Shown in pieces: positions 7,096 to 14,791 of a stretch of DNA of 64,000 nucleotides (its first letter is position 1; each line of letters opens with the position of its first letter). Below the pieces are notes generated by a model, which was not told the DNA's origin, made no database searches, and saw only the letters and a list, made by a program, of their open reading frames with translations. Both the position numbers and the translations under genes were made by a program. The stretch is from assembly GCA_040216765.1 (NCBI GenBank), contig JAVJON010000015.1, positions 62,001 to 126,000 of the forward strand, written 5' to 3'. This DNA comes from Marinibaculum sp040216765 (GTDB lineage: Bacteria > Pseudomonadota > Alphaproteobacteria > Ferrovibrionales > Ferrovibrionaceae).

Positions 7096-10000
7096 GTGCT
7101 GGACGCGATCGCGCGGCTCGCTCCTGCGGCTCCGCAGGCAGCCGCCGCAGCGGCATCTGACGGGCCGCCGCCGGGCGTGCCCCGGCGGCAGGAGCCCGGG
7201 ACGGCCGCCTCGGGCGCGGAGCGTCGCCACCTGACGGTGATGTTCGTGGACCTGGCGGGCTCCACCGCGATGGCAGAGCGGCTGGACCCCGAGGACATGC
7301 GCCACGTCATCACCGGCTACCAGAACAATGTGGCGGGCGTGATCGCCCGCTACGACGGGTTCGTCGCCAAATTCATGGGCGACGGCGTGCTGTGCTATTT
7401 CGGCTGGCCGCGCGCCAACGAGGACGATGCCGAGCGGGCCGTCCGCGCCGGACTGGCGATCATCGACACCGTGCAGCGGACCAGGGGGCCGGACGGTCAG
7501 GCGCTGTCCTGCCGGGTGGGGATGGCCACGGGCGTGGTGATCGTCGGCGACCTGATCGGCAGGGGCGCCACGCAGGAGGCGGCCGTCGTCGGCGAAACGC
7601 CGAACCTGGCGGCCCGCCTGCAGGGCCTGGCGCAGCCCGGCCAGCTGGTGCTGCCGCGCGAGACCCGCAGCCTGCTGGGCAACATCTTTGCGCTGGCGTC
7701 GCTGGGGGCACATGACCTGAAGGGCATTGCCGGGCCGGTCGAGGCTTTTGCCGTGCTGGGCGAGAATGCACAGGACAGCCGCTTCGAGGCCCGCCGGGTC
7801 GGCGCGCTGACCGCCATCGTCGGCCGCGAGCAGGAACTCGGCCTGATGCACGAATGTTGGCGCAGGGCCCAGGCGGGCCAGGGCCAGATGATCCTGGTCA
7901 GCGGCGAGGCCGGGATCGGCAAGTCGCGCATCACCCGCGCCCTGATCGACCGGATCGCCGAGGACGATCACGCCCGCATTACCCTGCAATGCTCGCCCTA
8001 TCATACCGACACCGCCTTCCATCCCGTCATCCAGCAGCTCAGCCAGGCGGCCGGCCTGGAGCAGGTCGACAGCGCCGGGGCACGCCTGGACAAGCTGGAA
8101 CGGCTGCCCGGAATGGACCGCCAGGACGCGGGCCTGCTGGCGGCCCTGCTGGGGGTCGACGGCAGCGTCCGCTACGGTGCGGTGAGCATGACGCCGTCGC
8201 AACAGCGCATGCGCACCATGCAGATGCTGATCCAGATCATCGTCCGGCAATCGGAGGCCCGCCCGCTTCTGTTCGTGTTCGAGGACCTGCACTGGATCGA
8301 CCAGACCTCGCTGGAATTGCTGGACACCGCATTGGACGCGATCGCCGGGCAACGGGTGCTGGTGCTGGCGACTGCGCGACCGACCTTCCAGCACGGCTTC
8401 GGCGGCCATCCGATCGTCACCCGCTTCGCGCTGAACCGGCTGGGCCGCGAGCAGATCCTGGCGATCGTCGCCAAGCTGACCGACAGCAGGGCGATGCCGG
8501 AGGCGCTGCTGCAGATCATCGCCGGTCGCACCGACGGGGTGCCGCTGTTCGTGGAGGAACTGACCAAGTCGGTGCTGGAATCCGGTATCCTGCGCGCCGA
8601 GGGCGACCGGCTGGTGCTGGACGGGCCGCTGGATGCGCTGGCGATCCCGCGCACCCTGCACGACAGCCTGATGGCGCGGCTCGACCGGCTGCAGCCGATC
8701 AAGGAGGTGGCGCAGACCGCAGCCTGCCTGGGGCGGGAGTTCGGCCATCGCCTGCTGGCTCGGATCTCGCCGCTGTCGGGGGCGGCGCTTGCCGCGGCGC
8801 TCGACGGGCTGGTGAAGGCGGAACTGGTCTATCGCCGCGGCGTGGCGCCGGATGCGGTCTATCTGTTCAAGCACGCCCTGGTGCGCGATGCCGCCTATGA
8901 GAGCCTGCTGAAGGAGCGCCGCCGGCAGATCCACGCGCAGATCCTGGCCTGCCTGGAGACGGACCCCGACATCGCTGCCGAAATACGGGCGCATCACGCC
9001 GAAGCAGCCGGGCTGAGCGACCGTGCCATCGAGCTATGGTCGCAGGCGGCAATCACCGCCGCCCTGATGCCGGCCTATGACGAGGCGATTGCGCAGTTCG
9101 GCCATGCCCTGGCCCTGCTCGCCCCGGCAGTGGCAGCGGGCCAGCGGCCGGCGATGGAGCGTGCACTGGACCTGTGGGTCCGGCTTGGCGGGGCCAAGCT
9201 CGCCCGACGCGGCTATGGCGCAGACGAGACCAGGACGGCTTTCGAACGGGCCCTGGCCCTGGCAGACCGGATCGGCGATACCCCGATGCGGTTTCCCGTC
9301 CTCTATGGGCTATGGGTGGGCATGTATGTCAGGGGCGAGCATGCGGCCGCCCTGCTGCAGGCCGAAGACCTGCTGCGCCAGGCCGAACGGACGGACGATG
9401 CCGGCCACCTGGCGGTCGCCAACCGGCTCATCGGCACGTCAAGCTACATGATGGGCCGCTTCGATACCGCGCAGCCCTATCTGGACCGCGCTCATGCCCG
9501 CCATGACCCCAGACTCCATGGCGCCCTGATGCACCGTTTCGGGCAGGATCCTGGCGTTTCCGCCCTGTGCTACCTGGCCCTCAATCTCTGGCTGTCCGGC
9601 AAGACCCGGCGCGCGTCGGCCCTTGCCCGACAGCTCATCGACGATGCCCTGGCCACCGGCCATGCGAACACGATCTGCTACGCCTATGTGCACCGCTCCT
9701 TCATCGACGTCCTGGCCGGTGATGAAGACGGTTTTGTCCGCCACAGGGCAGCGATGTCGCGTCTTGCCGACGAGCACAACATGACGCTGTGGCACCAATT
9801 TTCCCGCATGGGCGAAGGCCTCGCCGACGCCGGCACGGGCGACCCTTCCGCCCTGGACAGATACCTGGCGTCGGACAGCCAGTATCTGGCAACCGGGTCG
9901 CACGTCTTCCTCCCGCATTACCGGATCGAAGCCGGTTGGCGGGCCCAGGCGCTCGGACAGACCGACCGTGGCCGCATGCTTGCCACCATGGCCCATGCCT

Positions 10001-10314
10001 TGATCGCAAAGACCGGTGAGAGTGTCATGCTGGCAGACCTGCATCGGCTGGACGCCGCCCTGTCCCGCGACGGCGGCGACGCGGCCGCGGCTGAGGCCAG
10101 CCTGCGGCTTTCGCTGGCAGTGGCGGAGAAGCAGGGCGGCCGGTTCTTCGCCCTGCGGGCGGCCAACGACCTTGCCGGGCTGTGGCTTAGCCAGGGCAGG
10201 GCAGCAGAGGCCCCGGCCCTGCTGCAGCCCATCCTGGACAGGATCGACGAGGGCGACTGCGCGCCCCATCGCGCGATCGCGCAGGCCCTTCTCGCCGGCC
10301 GCGCATCCAGGTAG
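7096..10314 (+). CDS. Class III adenylate/guanylate cyclase with AAA ATPase and TPR-like domains (SAM domain upstream in frame)
   Basis: 1,072 residues from the first standard start (GTG). Order: class III cyclase domain (HLTVMFVDLAGST and FMGDGVLCYFGWP carry the two metal-binding Asp), an AAA/STAND-like ATPase (Walker A SGEAGIGKSR, Walker B LLFVFEDLHW), then a long helical TPR-like C-terminus. Such proteins make cAMP or cGMP under control of a sensor domain. The same frame stays open for 219 bases upstream and encodes a clear SAM-like domain (AAWLSDIGLEKYAPAFAEAE...LTDADLRELGL) at about 6949-7095. No ATG, GTG or TTG exists between the upstream stop at 6874 and 7096. The true protein therefore probably starts at a rare codon (ATA 6955 or ACG 6949), or its start has mutated. 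Confidence 0.9.
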   Translation: MLDAIARLAPAAPQAAAAAASDGPPPGVPRRQEPGTAASGAERRHLTVMFVDLAGSTAMAERLDPEDMRHVITGYQNNVAGVIARYDGFVAKFMGDGVLCYFGWPRANEDDAERAVRAGLAIIDTVQRTRGPDGQALSCRVGMATGVVIVGDLIGRGATQEAAVVGETPNLAARLQGLAQPGQLVLPRETRSLLGNIFALASLGAHDLKGIAGPVEAFAVLGENAQDSRFEARRVGALTAIVGREQELGLMHECWRRAQAGQGQMILVSGEAGIGKSRITRALIDRIAEDDHARITLQCSPYHTDTAFHPVIQQLSQAAGLEQVDSAGARLDKLERLPGMDRQDAGLLAALLGVDGSVRYGAVSMTPSQQRMRTMQMLIQIIVRQSEARPLLFVFEDLHWIDQTSLELLDTALDAIAGQRVLVLATARPTFQHGFGGHPIVTRFALNRLGREQILAIVAKLTDSRAMPEALLQIIAGRTDGVPLFVEELTKSVLESGILRAEGDRLVLDGPLDALAIPRTLHDSLMARLDRLQPIKEVAQTAACLGREFGHRLLARISPLSGAALAAALDGLVKAELVYRRGVAPDAVYLFKHALVRDAAYESLLKERRRQIHAQILACLETDPDIAAEIRAHHAEAAGLSDRAIELWSQAAITAALMPAYDEAIAQFGHALALLAPAVAAGQRPAMERALDLWVRLGGAKLARRGYGADETRTAFERALALADRIGDTPMRFPVLYGLWVGMYVRGEHAAALLQAEDLLRQAERTDDAGHLAVANRLIGTSSYMMGRFDTAQPYLDRAHARHDPRLHGALMHRFGQDPGVSALCYLALNLWLSGKTRRASALARQLIDDALATGHANTICYAYVHRSFIDVLAGDEDGFVRHRAAMSRLADEHNMTLWHQFSRMGEGLADAGTGDPSALDRYLASDSQYLATGSHVFLPHYRIEAGWRAQALGQTDRGRMLATMAHALIAKTGESVMLADLHRLDAALSRDGGDAAAAEASLRLSLAVAEKQGGRFFALRAANDLAGLWLSQGRAAEAPALLQPILDRIDEGDCAPHRAIAQALLAGRASR

Positions 10315-10459
10315 GCCGCTGTCGCCTCCACGCGCGCGCCGCGCGGTCTCGTTGGCGAACAGGTCGTGGCAGACCACAAGGTCCAGTTCCGCCGGAGCCG
10401 CCTCCAGCGCAGCGGCCACCTCGCTCATCTGATCGCGGATCCAGTCTCCCGGCGGGCTG
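10315..10459. other. Spacer with possible gene remnant
   Basis: Between the cyclase stop and the small membrane gene. The minus strand reads protein-like in one frame (GDWIRDQMSEVAAALEAAP then ELDLVVCHDLFANETARR) before entering the antisense of the cyclase gene. It has no clear start or end of its own, so it may be a relic of a broken gene or a chance reading. Confidence 0.25.
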
Positions 10460-10720
10460 CTAGTCCGGCGGGCCGAGCCGGTGCAGTGGCACCGGCATGT
10501 CGAACGGGCTGCCGCTCAGCACCACTGTCCGCGGCTGCGGCACGGCGAGCGAATAGCCGAGCAGCAGGACCACCAGGGCGACAAGCCCGACCCAGGCCAC
10601 GATGGCCGGATCGGCATGCCATGAGGCGCTGCGGGCAAGTCTCCCGCCGCCGCGGGCCGTGCCGCCCTGCCGCGCCGCCGCGGGGCCGTTCTCTCCCGGC
10701 GTTGCCGGCTGTTCGATCAC
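10460..10720 (-). CDS. Small single-pass membrane protein, hypothetical
   Basis: 86 residues, not recognised. A basic and Gly/Ala-rich N-terminal half leads into one convincing transmembrane helix (AIVAWVGLVALVVLLLGYSL), then a short tail TVVLSGSPFDMPVPLHRLGPPD. The helix is the main evidence that it is expressed. It is isolated, convergent with the cyclase gene and divergent from the MBL-fold gene. Start ATG gives MIEQPATPGENG. Confidence 0.5.
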   Translation of the reverse strand: MIEQPATPGENGPAAARQGGTARGGGRLARSASWHADPAIVAWVGLVALVVLLLGYSLAVPQPRTVVLSGSPFDMPVPLHRLGPPD

Positions 10721-10947
10721 CAGTTCTCACTCCCGGTCGATGGCGAGGCCGCTGTGGAACCACCATGATGTCCCGATCGAGCCTCTGTATTGAGTCATGC
10801 AGCTTCTGCTGTATATATCTATTCGATGATCTTTATGAACTGCATATATCGGTCCGATATAAGTATTTCGGAATTTTGCTTTTGGACGGCGGGCGTTTCT
10901 TTGCCGATGCTGGCAGGGAGGCCGGCCCGATACGGAGCAACCAGGCG
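10721..10947. promoter_or_regulatory. AT-rich divergent promoter region with inverted repeat at 10845-10861
   Basis: An unusually AT-rich stretch for this genome (about 10800-10885) precedes the MBL-fold gene. It contains a perfect 8-bp inverted repeat around a single T, TATATCGG-T-CCGATATA, about 90 bp before the start codon. A compact symmetrical site in AT-rich DNA upstream of a gene suggests a repressor or activator operator. Which protein binds is unknown. Confidence 0.4.
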
Positions 10948-11820
10948 ATGACCGCTCAATCCGAGGGGACCGGGCCGACGCCGCAGGCGGGCGAGGACGA
11001 GGAGTTCTTCGTCCGCTTCTGGGGAGTCCGAGGCAGTGTGGCCTGCCCGTCGGAGGAAACCGTCCGCTATGGCGGCAACACCTCGTCGCTGGAGATCCGC
11101 TGCGGCAAGCGCATCCTGCTGTTCGACGCCGGAACGGGAATCCGCTATCTCGGCCGCGGCCTGGCGGGCGAGGCGCCGCTCGACGTCGACCTGTTCCTGA
11201 CCCATACCCATTTCGACCATATCTGCGGCATGCCGTTCTTCGGCCCGTTCTTCGATCCGCGCAACCGCTTCCGGCTGCATGCCGGGCATCTGGCGCCGGA
11301 ACTCGATCTCCGCTTCGTGCTGTCGGAAATGATGATGGCGCCGCTGTTCCCGGTGCCGCTGGAGATTTTCGGCGCCCGGATGTCGTTCCACGACTTCACC
11401 GCCGGCGATGTCCTGACGCCGCATCCGGGCATCTCGATCCGCACCGCCCCGCTGAACCATCCCGACCGGGCCACCGGTTATCGGGTGGATTTCAATGGCC
11501 GCTCGATCTGCTACATCACCGACACCGAGCATGTGCCCGGGAAACCCGATCGCCGCATCCTCGATCTGATCGAGGGGGCCGATATCGCGATCTACGACGC
11601 CATGTATACTGACGACGAGCATGGCAAACGGGTAGGGTGGGGCCATTCCACCTGGCAGGAAGGGGCGCGATTGTGCGAAGCCGCCGGCGTCGGCACCTAT
11701 GTCGTCTTTCACCACGATCCGGACCATGACGACCGGTTCATGGACGAGGTGGCGCGCCAGGTCGCCGAATGCCGTCCGGGAGCGGTCGTCGCACGTGAAG
11801 GCCTGGTCCTCCGTCCCTGA
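10948..11820 (+). CDS. MBL-fold metal-dependent hydrolase
   Basis: 290 residues. Opens with FFVRFWGVRGSVACPS and YGGNTSSLEIR, as in PhnP/RNase Z-like small-molecule or phosphodiester hydrolases. The metal motif is LTHTHFDHICGMPFF (HxHxDH); further ligands are likely in APLNHPDRATGYR, ITDTEH and FHHDPDHDD. The WGVRGS start is common in MBL proteins found with cyclic-nucleotide or response-regulator genes. The large cyclase just upstream makes a phosphodiester substrate conceivable, but this is inference. The next gene, a methyltransferase, begins 39 bp later. Confidence 0.88.
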   Translation: MTAQSEGTGPTPQAGEDEEFFVRFWGVRGSVACPSEETVRYGGNTSSLEIRCGKRILLFDAGTGIRYLGRGLAGEAPLDVDLFLTHTHFDHICGMPFFGPFFDPRNRFRLHAGHLAPELDLRFVLSEMMMAPLFPVPLEIFGARMSFHDFTAGDVLTPHPGISIRTAPLNHPDRATGYRVDFNGRSICYITDTEHVPGKPDRRILDLIEGADIAIYDAMYTDDEHGKRVGWGHSTWQEGARLCEAAGVGTYVVFHHDPDHDDRFMDEVARQVAECRPGAVVAREGLVLRP

Positions 11821-11838
11821 CAGGGCAGCGCTGCCCCG

Positions 11839-11857
11839 CGCGCCGCAGAGCGGCGCG
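11839..11857 (+). promoter_or_regulatory. Hairpin directly before the methyltransferase start
   Basis: A perfect 8-bp stem (CGCGCCGC / GCGGCGCG) with a 3-base loop ends two bases before the GTG at 11860 and occupies the place where a ribosome site would sit. It could down-regulate translation, or it may show that the real start is the in-frame ATG at 11884. Confidence 0.3.
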
Positions 11858-11859
11858 GC

Positions 11860-12717
11860 GTGAGAAAGCTGCGCCGCCTGCAGATGGGCTTCGCCACCCT
11901 GCTGGGGAGCCAGCCGCGCGGCTTCTTCATTCCCTATCGCTATGCGGCCCAGATGCCGCGGCCCGGCGAACGTGGCACCTACGAGGCGGTGGCGGAGATC
12001 TTCGCGGCCGCCGAGGGCGCGTTCGACCTCTGGCTGTCCCGGATCGAGGAATATGGCGAGGCGCTGGCCGCGATCGGCGGCGACCGGCCGCCACAGCCGC
12101 GGTGGGAGCAGGACTGGTTCTGCGGCCTGGATGCGGCCATTGCCTATACCATCGTGCGTCATGCGCGGCCGTCGCGGATCGTCGAGATCGGCTCCGGCCA
12201 TTCGACCCGCTTCATGGCCCGGGCGATCGCCGATGCCCGGGGCGCGGAAGCGCCGTCCTGGCTGCCGGTTTTCACCGCGATCGACCCGGCGCCGCGCGCC
12301 AGCATCGAATCCCTGGACCTGACCCTGTTGCGGACGACGGTCGACAAGGCGCCGCCCACCCTGTTCCGGATGCTCCAGGCGGGCGACATCCTGTTCCTTG
12401 ATTCCAGCCATATCCTGATGCCGGGCAGCGACGTGGACCTGATCCTGAACCGGATCCTGCCGGCGCTGGCGCCGGGGGTCATCGTGCATGTGCACGACAT
12501 CTTCCTGCCGGACGATTATCCGGTGGACTGGTCCTGGCGCGGCTATAACGAGCAGCTCGGGCTCGTTCCCCTGCTGGCATTCGGCGGGTTCCGGCCGCTT
12601 TTTGCCTGCCAGCACCTGCGCCGGATCCGTGCGGCCCGGATCGCGGCGGGGCCGCTCGGCAGCCTGCCGCAGCCGAAAGGCCCGGAATCCTCGCTGTGGA
12701 TGATACGCGAAGGCTGA
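11860..12717 (+). CDS. Class I SAM-dependent methyltransferase-like protein
   Basis: 285 residues from the GTG. The central RIVEIGSGHSTRFMARAIAD is a methyltransferase motif I with the EIGSGxST form seen in Methyltransf_24-type proteins. GDILFLDSSHILMPGSDVD and IVHVHDIFLPDDYP follow, matching family motifs where Asp/His contact substrate. The N-terminal ~60 residues (RGFFIPYRYAAQMP) are helical and precede the fold. Substrate unknown; relatives are often sited near glycan genes. Probably cotranscribed with the MBL gene. A hairpin masks the expected ribosome site, so the start is less certain than the gene. Confidence 0.82.
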   Translation: MRKLRRLQMGFATLLGSQPRGFFIPYRYAAQMPRPGERGTYEAVAEIFAAAEGAFDLWLSRIEEYGEALAAIGGDRPPQPRWEQDWFCGLDAAIAYTIVRHARPSRIVEIGSGHSTRFMARAIADARGAEAPSWLPVFTAIDPAPRASIESLDLTLLRTTVDKAPPTLFRMLQAGDILFLDSSHILMPGSDVDLILNRILPALAPGVIVHVHDIFLPDDYPVDWSWRGYNEQLGLVPLLAFGGFRPLFACQHLRRIRAARIAAGPLGSLPQPKGPESSLWMIREG

Positions 12718-12836
12718 CCGGTACCGGAAAACGACCCGATTCGCGCTGCGGCGCGACTCCGCGCGTGCAATTCCTGGCGTCCTGGCCTATATTATGAGGT
12801 ACGGGTGCGTACGAGTAACTGGTACGAGGTGTTCCA

Positions 12837-13499
12837 ATGGTGGATATAGCAGGCGCAGCTGCGGGTCCGCAGCTCTTTGCGCGCCCTGATCCGCTGACAA
12901 ACGGAGCTCAAGCCTCCCAGATTGCCACCGACAATGTCTCTCCGGACCAGGCGTCCGGCGTGACGGCGGGCGGCAATCTCGATGCGGATGGCGACGGCAC
13001 CGAAAGTCAGGGCGATTTCGAGAACCCTGCATCCGGCGGCAATGTCGTGCAGGCCCAGCTGGCCGGCTCGCAGGAAGAGCTTGCGGGAGCGGAGCGGCCG
13101 CTTTCGCCGATCGAGGAAGTGATCCGCGATTTCCCGCCGGACGCCGTGGTCCAGCGCGAGGAAGCGGCTTCGCTGGCTCCGCCTGAGGAGGAGGCGCGCG
13201 AAGGCAGCCCGGTCGGCGCCGCACAGAATGCCGAAGGCAATATCGGTGCCGGCACCGAGGCACCTGCCGAGTTCGGCGTGACCCAGGCAGAGGCCGGCGA
13301 ACAGTCCCGCGCCGCCGCACAGGCGGACGAGGACGATCGCGCAGCCGGCCAGGCCGGTACGCAGGCCGAGCCCGAGCGCAATCTCAGCGGCGCCAACGAG
13401 GATCCGTTCAACATCACGAACGGGTCGGCCGGATCGCAGTCCGCAACCGGCAGTCCTGCCGCTCAGCCGCCTGGATCGACGGTCGATATCGCAGCCTGA
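12837..13499 (+). CDS. Acidic low-complexity hypothetical protein
   Basis: 220 residues dominated by Ala, Glu, Gly, Gln, Ser and Asp, with no hydrophobic core, signal peptide or recognisable domain. It is very probably disordered. One more ordered piece, ERPLSPIEEVIRDFPPDAV, lies near residue 90. The ATG is preceded by an ACGAGG site at a good distance, and a strong rho-independent terminator ends the unit, which supports a real, separately expressed gene. The leader (12796-12830) contains GTACG three times. No function can be offered. Confidence 0.6.
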   Translation: MVDIAGAAAGPQLFARPDPLTNGAQASQIATDNVSPDQASGVTAGGNLDADGDGTESQGDFENPASGGNVVQAQLAGSQEELAGAERPLSPIEEVIRDFPPDAVVQREEAASLAPPEEEAREGSPVGAAQNAEGNIGAGTEAPAEFGVTQAEAGEQSRAAAQADEDDRAAGQAGTQAEPERNLSGANEDPFNITNGSAGSQSATGSPAAQPPGSTVDIAA

Positions 13500-13566
13500 C
13501 GCCAGCCCTGCGGCGCGGCCCTTGTCGGGCCGGTCATGGGCGGTGCGGATCGGATGCAACGAGACA

Positions 13567-13604
13567 AAAGGGCCCGGGCGGCATCGCGTCCCGGGCCTTT
13601 TTTT
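13567..13604 (+). terminator. Rho-independent terminator, invaded by the IS1595-type element
   Basis: Stem GGCCCGGG (13571-13578) pairs with CCCGGGCC (13590-13597) across a short loop, preceded by an A-run and followed by seven T. It ends the 12837-13499 transcription unit. The mobile element begins at the base right after the T-run, and the last C plus the seven T are duplicated at its far end, so the hairpin still has its U-tract. Confidence 0.88.
13597..13604. repeat. Target-site duplication, left copy (CTTTTTTT)
   Basis: Eight bases immediately outside the left inverted repeat, identical to 15655-15662. They are the end of the terminator stem and its T-run. Confidence 0.88.
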
Positions 13605-13629
13605 GGCGTTATAATACTTGACGTACCCA
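13605..13629 (+). repeat. Left terminal inverted repeat of the IS1595-type element
   Basis: Begins GGCGTTATAATACTTG and ends CGTACCCA. It differs at four of 25 positions from the reverse complement of the right end. A GCGTAC/GTACGC inverted repeat lies just inside (13638-13656), before the transposase start. Confidence 0.88.
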
Positions 13630-13673
13630 ATTCCGAGGCGTACTTCTTGGGTACGCAAAAGGGATCGATCGTC

Positions 13674-14600
13674 ATGCCTATTTTCAACGAGCTGCAGTTT
13701 CACGATGAGGAGGCCGCTTACGCCTTCGTAGAGGCTCGCATCTGGCCCAATGGCCCAGTTTGCCCACACTGCGGAGAAACCGAGCGCACCGGCAAGTTGC
13801 AGGGCAAGAGCACCCGCATTGGCACCTACAAGTGCTACACCTGCCGCAAGCCCTTTACCGTGAAAATCGGGACCATCTTCGAGGCCAGTCACGTCAAGAT
13901 GCATGTCTGGCTGCAGGCTATCTTCCTGATTGCGGCCAGCAAGAAGGGCATCAGCGCAAACCAACTTCATCGCACTCTCGGTGTCACCCTGAAAACCGCC
14001 TGGTTCATGGGGCATCGAATCCGTGAGGCAATGCGGTCGGACGACCTCATTCCTTTCGGCCGCAATGGAGGTGCGGTGGAGGTCGACGAGACCTTCATCG
14101 GCCACGACCGCGCCATCAAGCCCTATGGCGAGAAGAAGGGGCGGGGCTATCACCATAAGTACAAGGTTCTGTCGCTGATTGACCGCAAGAGCGGGCAGGC
14201 CCGCAGCATGGTCATCAACGATCTCAAGGCTGGCACTCTTGGTCCGATTATTCTTGAGAACCTGGATCGAGAAGCGCGCCTCATGACCGACGAGGCTTCC
14301 TACTACACCCTGGTCGGGAAGCATTTTGCGGAACATGGGATCGTTCAGCACAATCGCGGAGAATATGGGCGTGGTGACATTTACACCAACACCGCGGAGG
14401 GATTCTTCTCGATTTTCAAACGTGGCATGAAAGGTGTCTATCAGCACTGCGCGAAGCACCATCTTCACCGCTACCTTGCCGAGTTCGATTTCCGATACAA
14501 CAATCGAGTTGCGCTTAAGATCGATGACAGGAGCCGCGCCGATAACCTGCTCCGCAGCGTCTCTGGCAAGCGCCTCACCTATGAAACGATTGGTGTCTGA
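13674..14600 (+). CDS. IS1595-family transposase
   Basis: 308 residues. An N-terminal zinc ribbon (CPHCGE ... CYTCRKPF, residues ~30-60) is followed by the HTH-like region GISANQLHRTLGVTLKTAWFM. The DDE-type core comes next: VEVDETFIGHD (first Asp), LMTDEASYY (second Asp) and NTAEGFFSIFKRGMKGVYQH (Asn/Glu with Lys). The pattern is that of the ISXO2/IS1595 DDE domain. The frame is intact from ATG to stop. The start gives MPIFNELQFHDEEAAYAFVE, which matches how family members begin. The stop overlaps the ATG of the next small gene (TGATG), implying coupled translation. Confidence 0.95.
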   Translation: MPIFNELQFHDEEAAYAFVEARIWPNGPVCPHCGETERTGKLQGKSTRIGTYKCYTCRKPFTVKIGTIFEASHVKMHVWLQAIFLIAASKKGISANQLHRTLGVTLKTAWFMGHRIREAMRSDDLIPFGRNGGAVEVDETFIGHDRAIKPYGEKKGRGYHHKYKVLSLIDRKSGQARSMVINDLKAGTLGPIILENLDREARLMTDEASYYTLVGKHFAEHGIVQHNRGEYGRGDIYTNTAEGFFSIFKRGMKGVYQHCAKHHLHRYLAEFDFRYNNRVALKIDDRSRADNLLRSVSGKRLTYETIGV

Positions 14601-14791
14601 TGACAGGGCAGAAGCAGAGCGAAAGCGACAACAGTCAGTCGGAAAAGTTCCGAAAAAAAGTTCAGGAGCTAATCGACGCTGGCGAACTAAGCCCCACCGA
14701 GGCTAAGGCGGAGTTTGAGCGGGCAATGCGTCAAGTAGCTTCTACGGCCGCAAAGGGCCGATCCAATCCCCCTTCAGATGAGAAAAAATGA
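14600..14791 (+). CDS. Small charged passenger protein of the IS element
   Basis: 63 residues, highly charged and helical, no recognised family: a KFRKKVQELIDAGELSPTEA segment followed by EFERAMRQVAS and a polar tail ending DEKK. Its ATG overlaps the transposase stop, so it is probably translated from the same message and may be an accessory or regulator. Its last 50 bases overlap the end of the convergent DUF3800-like gene. Confidence 0.6.
   Translation: MTGQKQSESDNSQSEKFRKKVQELIDAGELSPTEAKAEFERAMRQVASTAAKGRSNPPSDEKK

Noticed and set aside
6970..8997. A 675-codon minus-strand frame opposite the cyclase gene
   Set aside because: No recognisable protein features; it is the antisense of the cyclase and ATPase domains.
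14434..14706. Alternative 90-codon frame across the end of the transposase and the small gene
   Set aside because: Overlaps the conserved transposase C-terminus in another frame and shows no better start; the 14600 gene with TGATG coupling is preferred.
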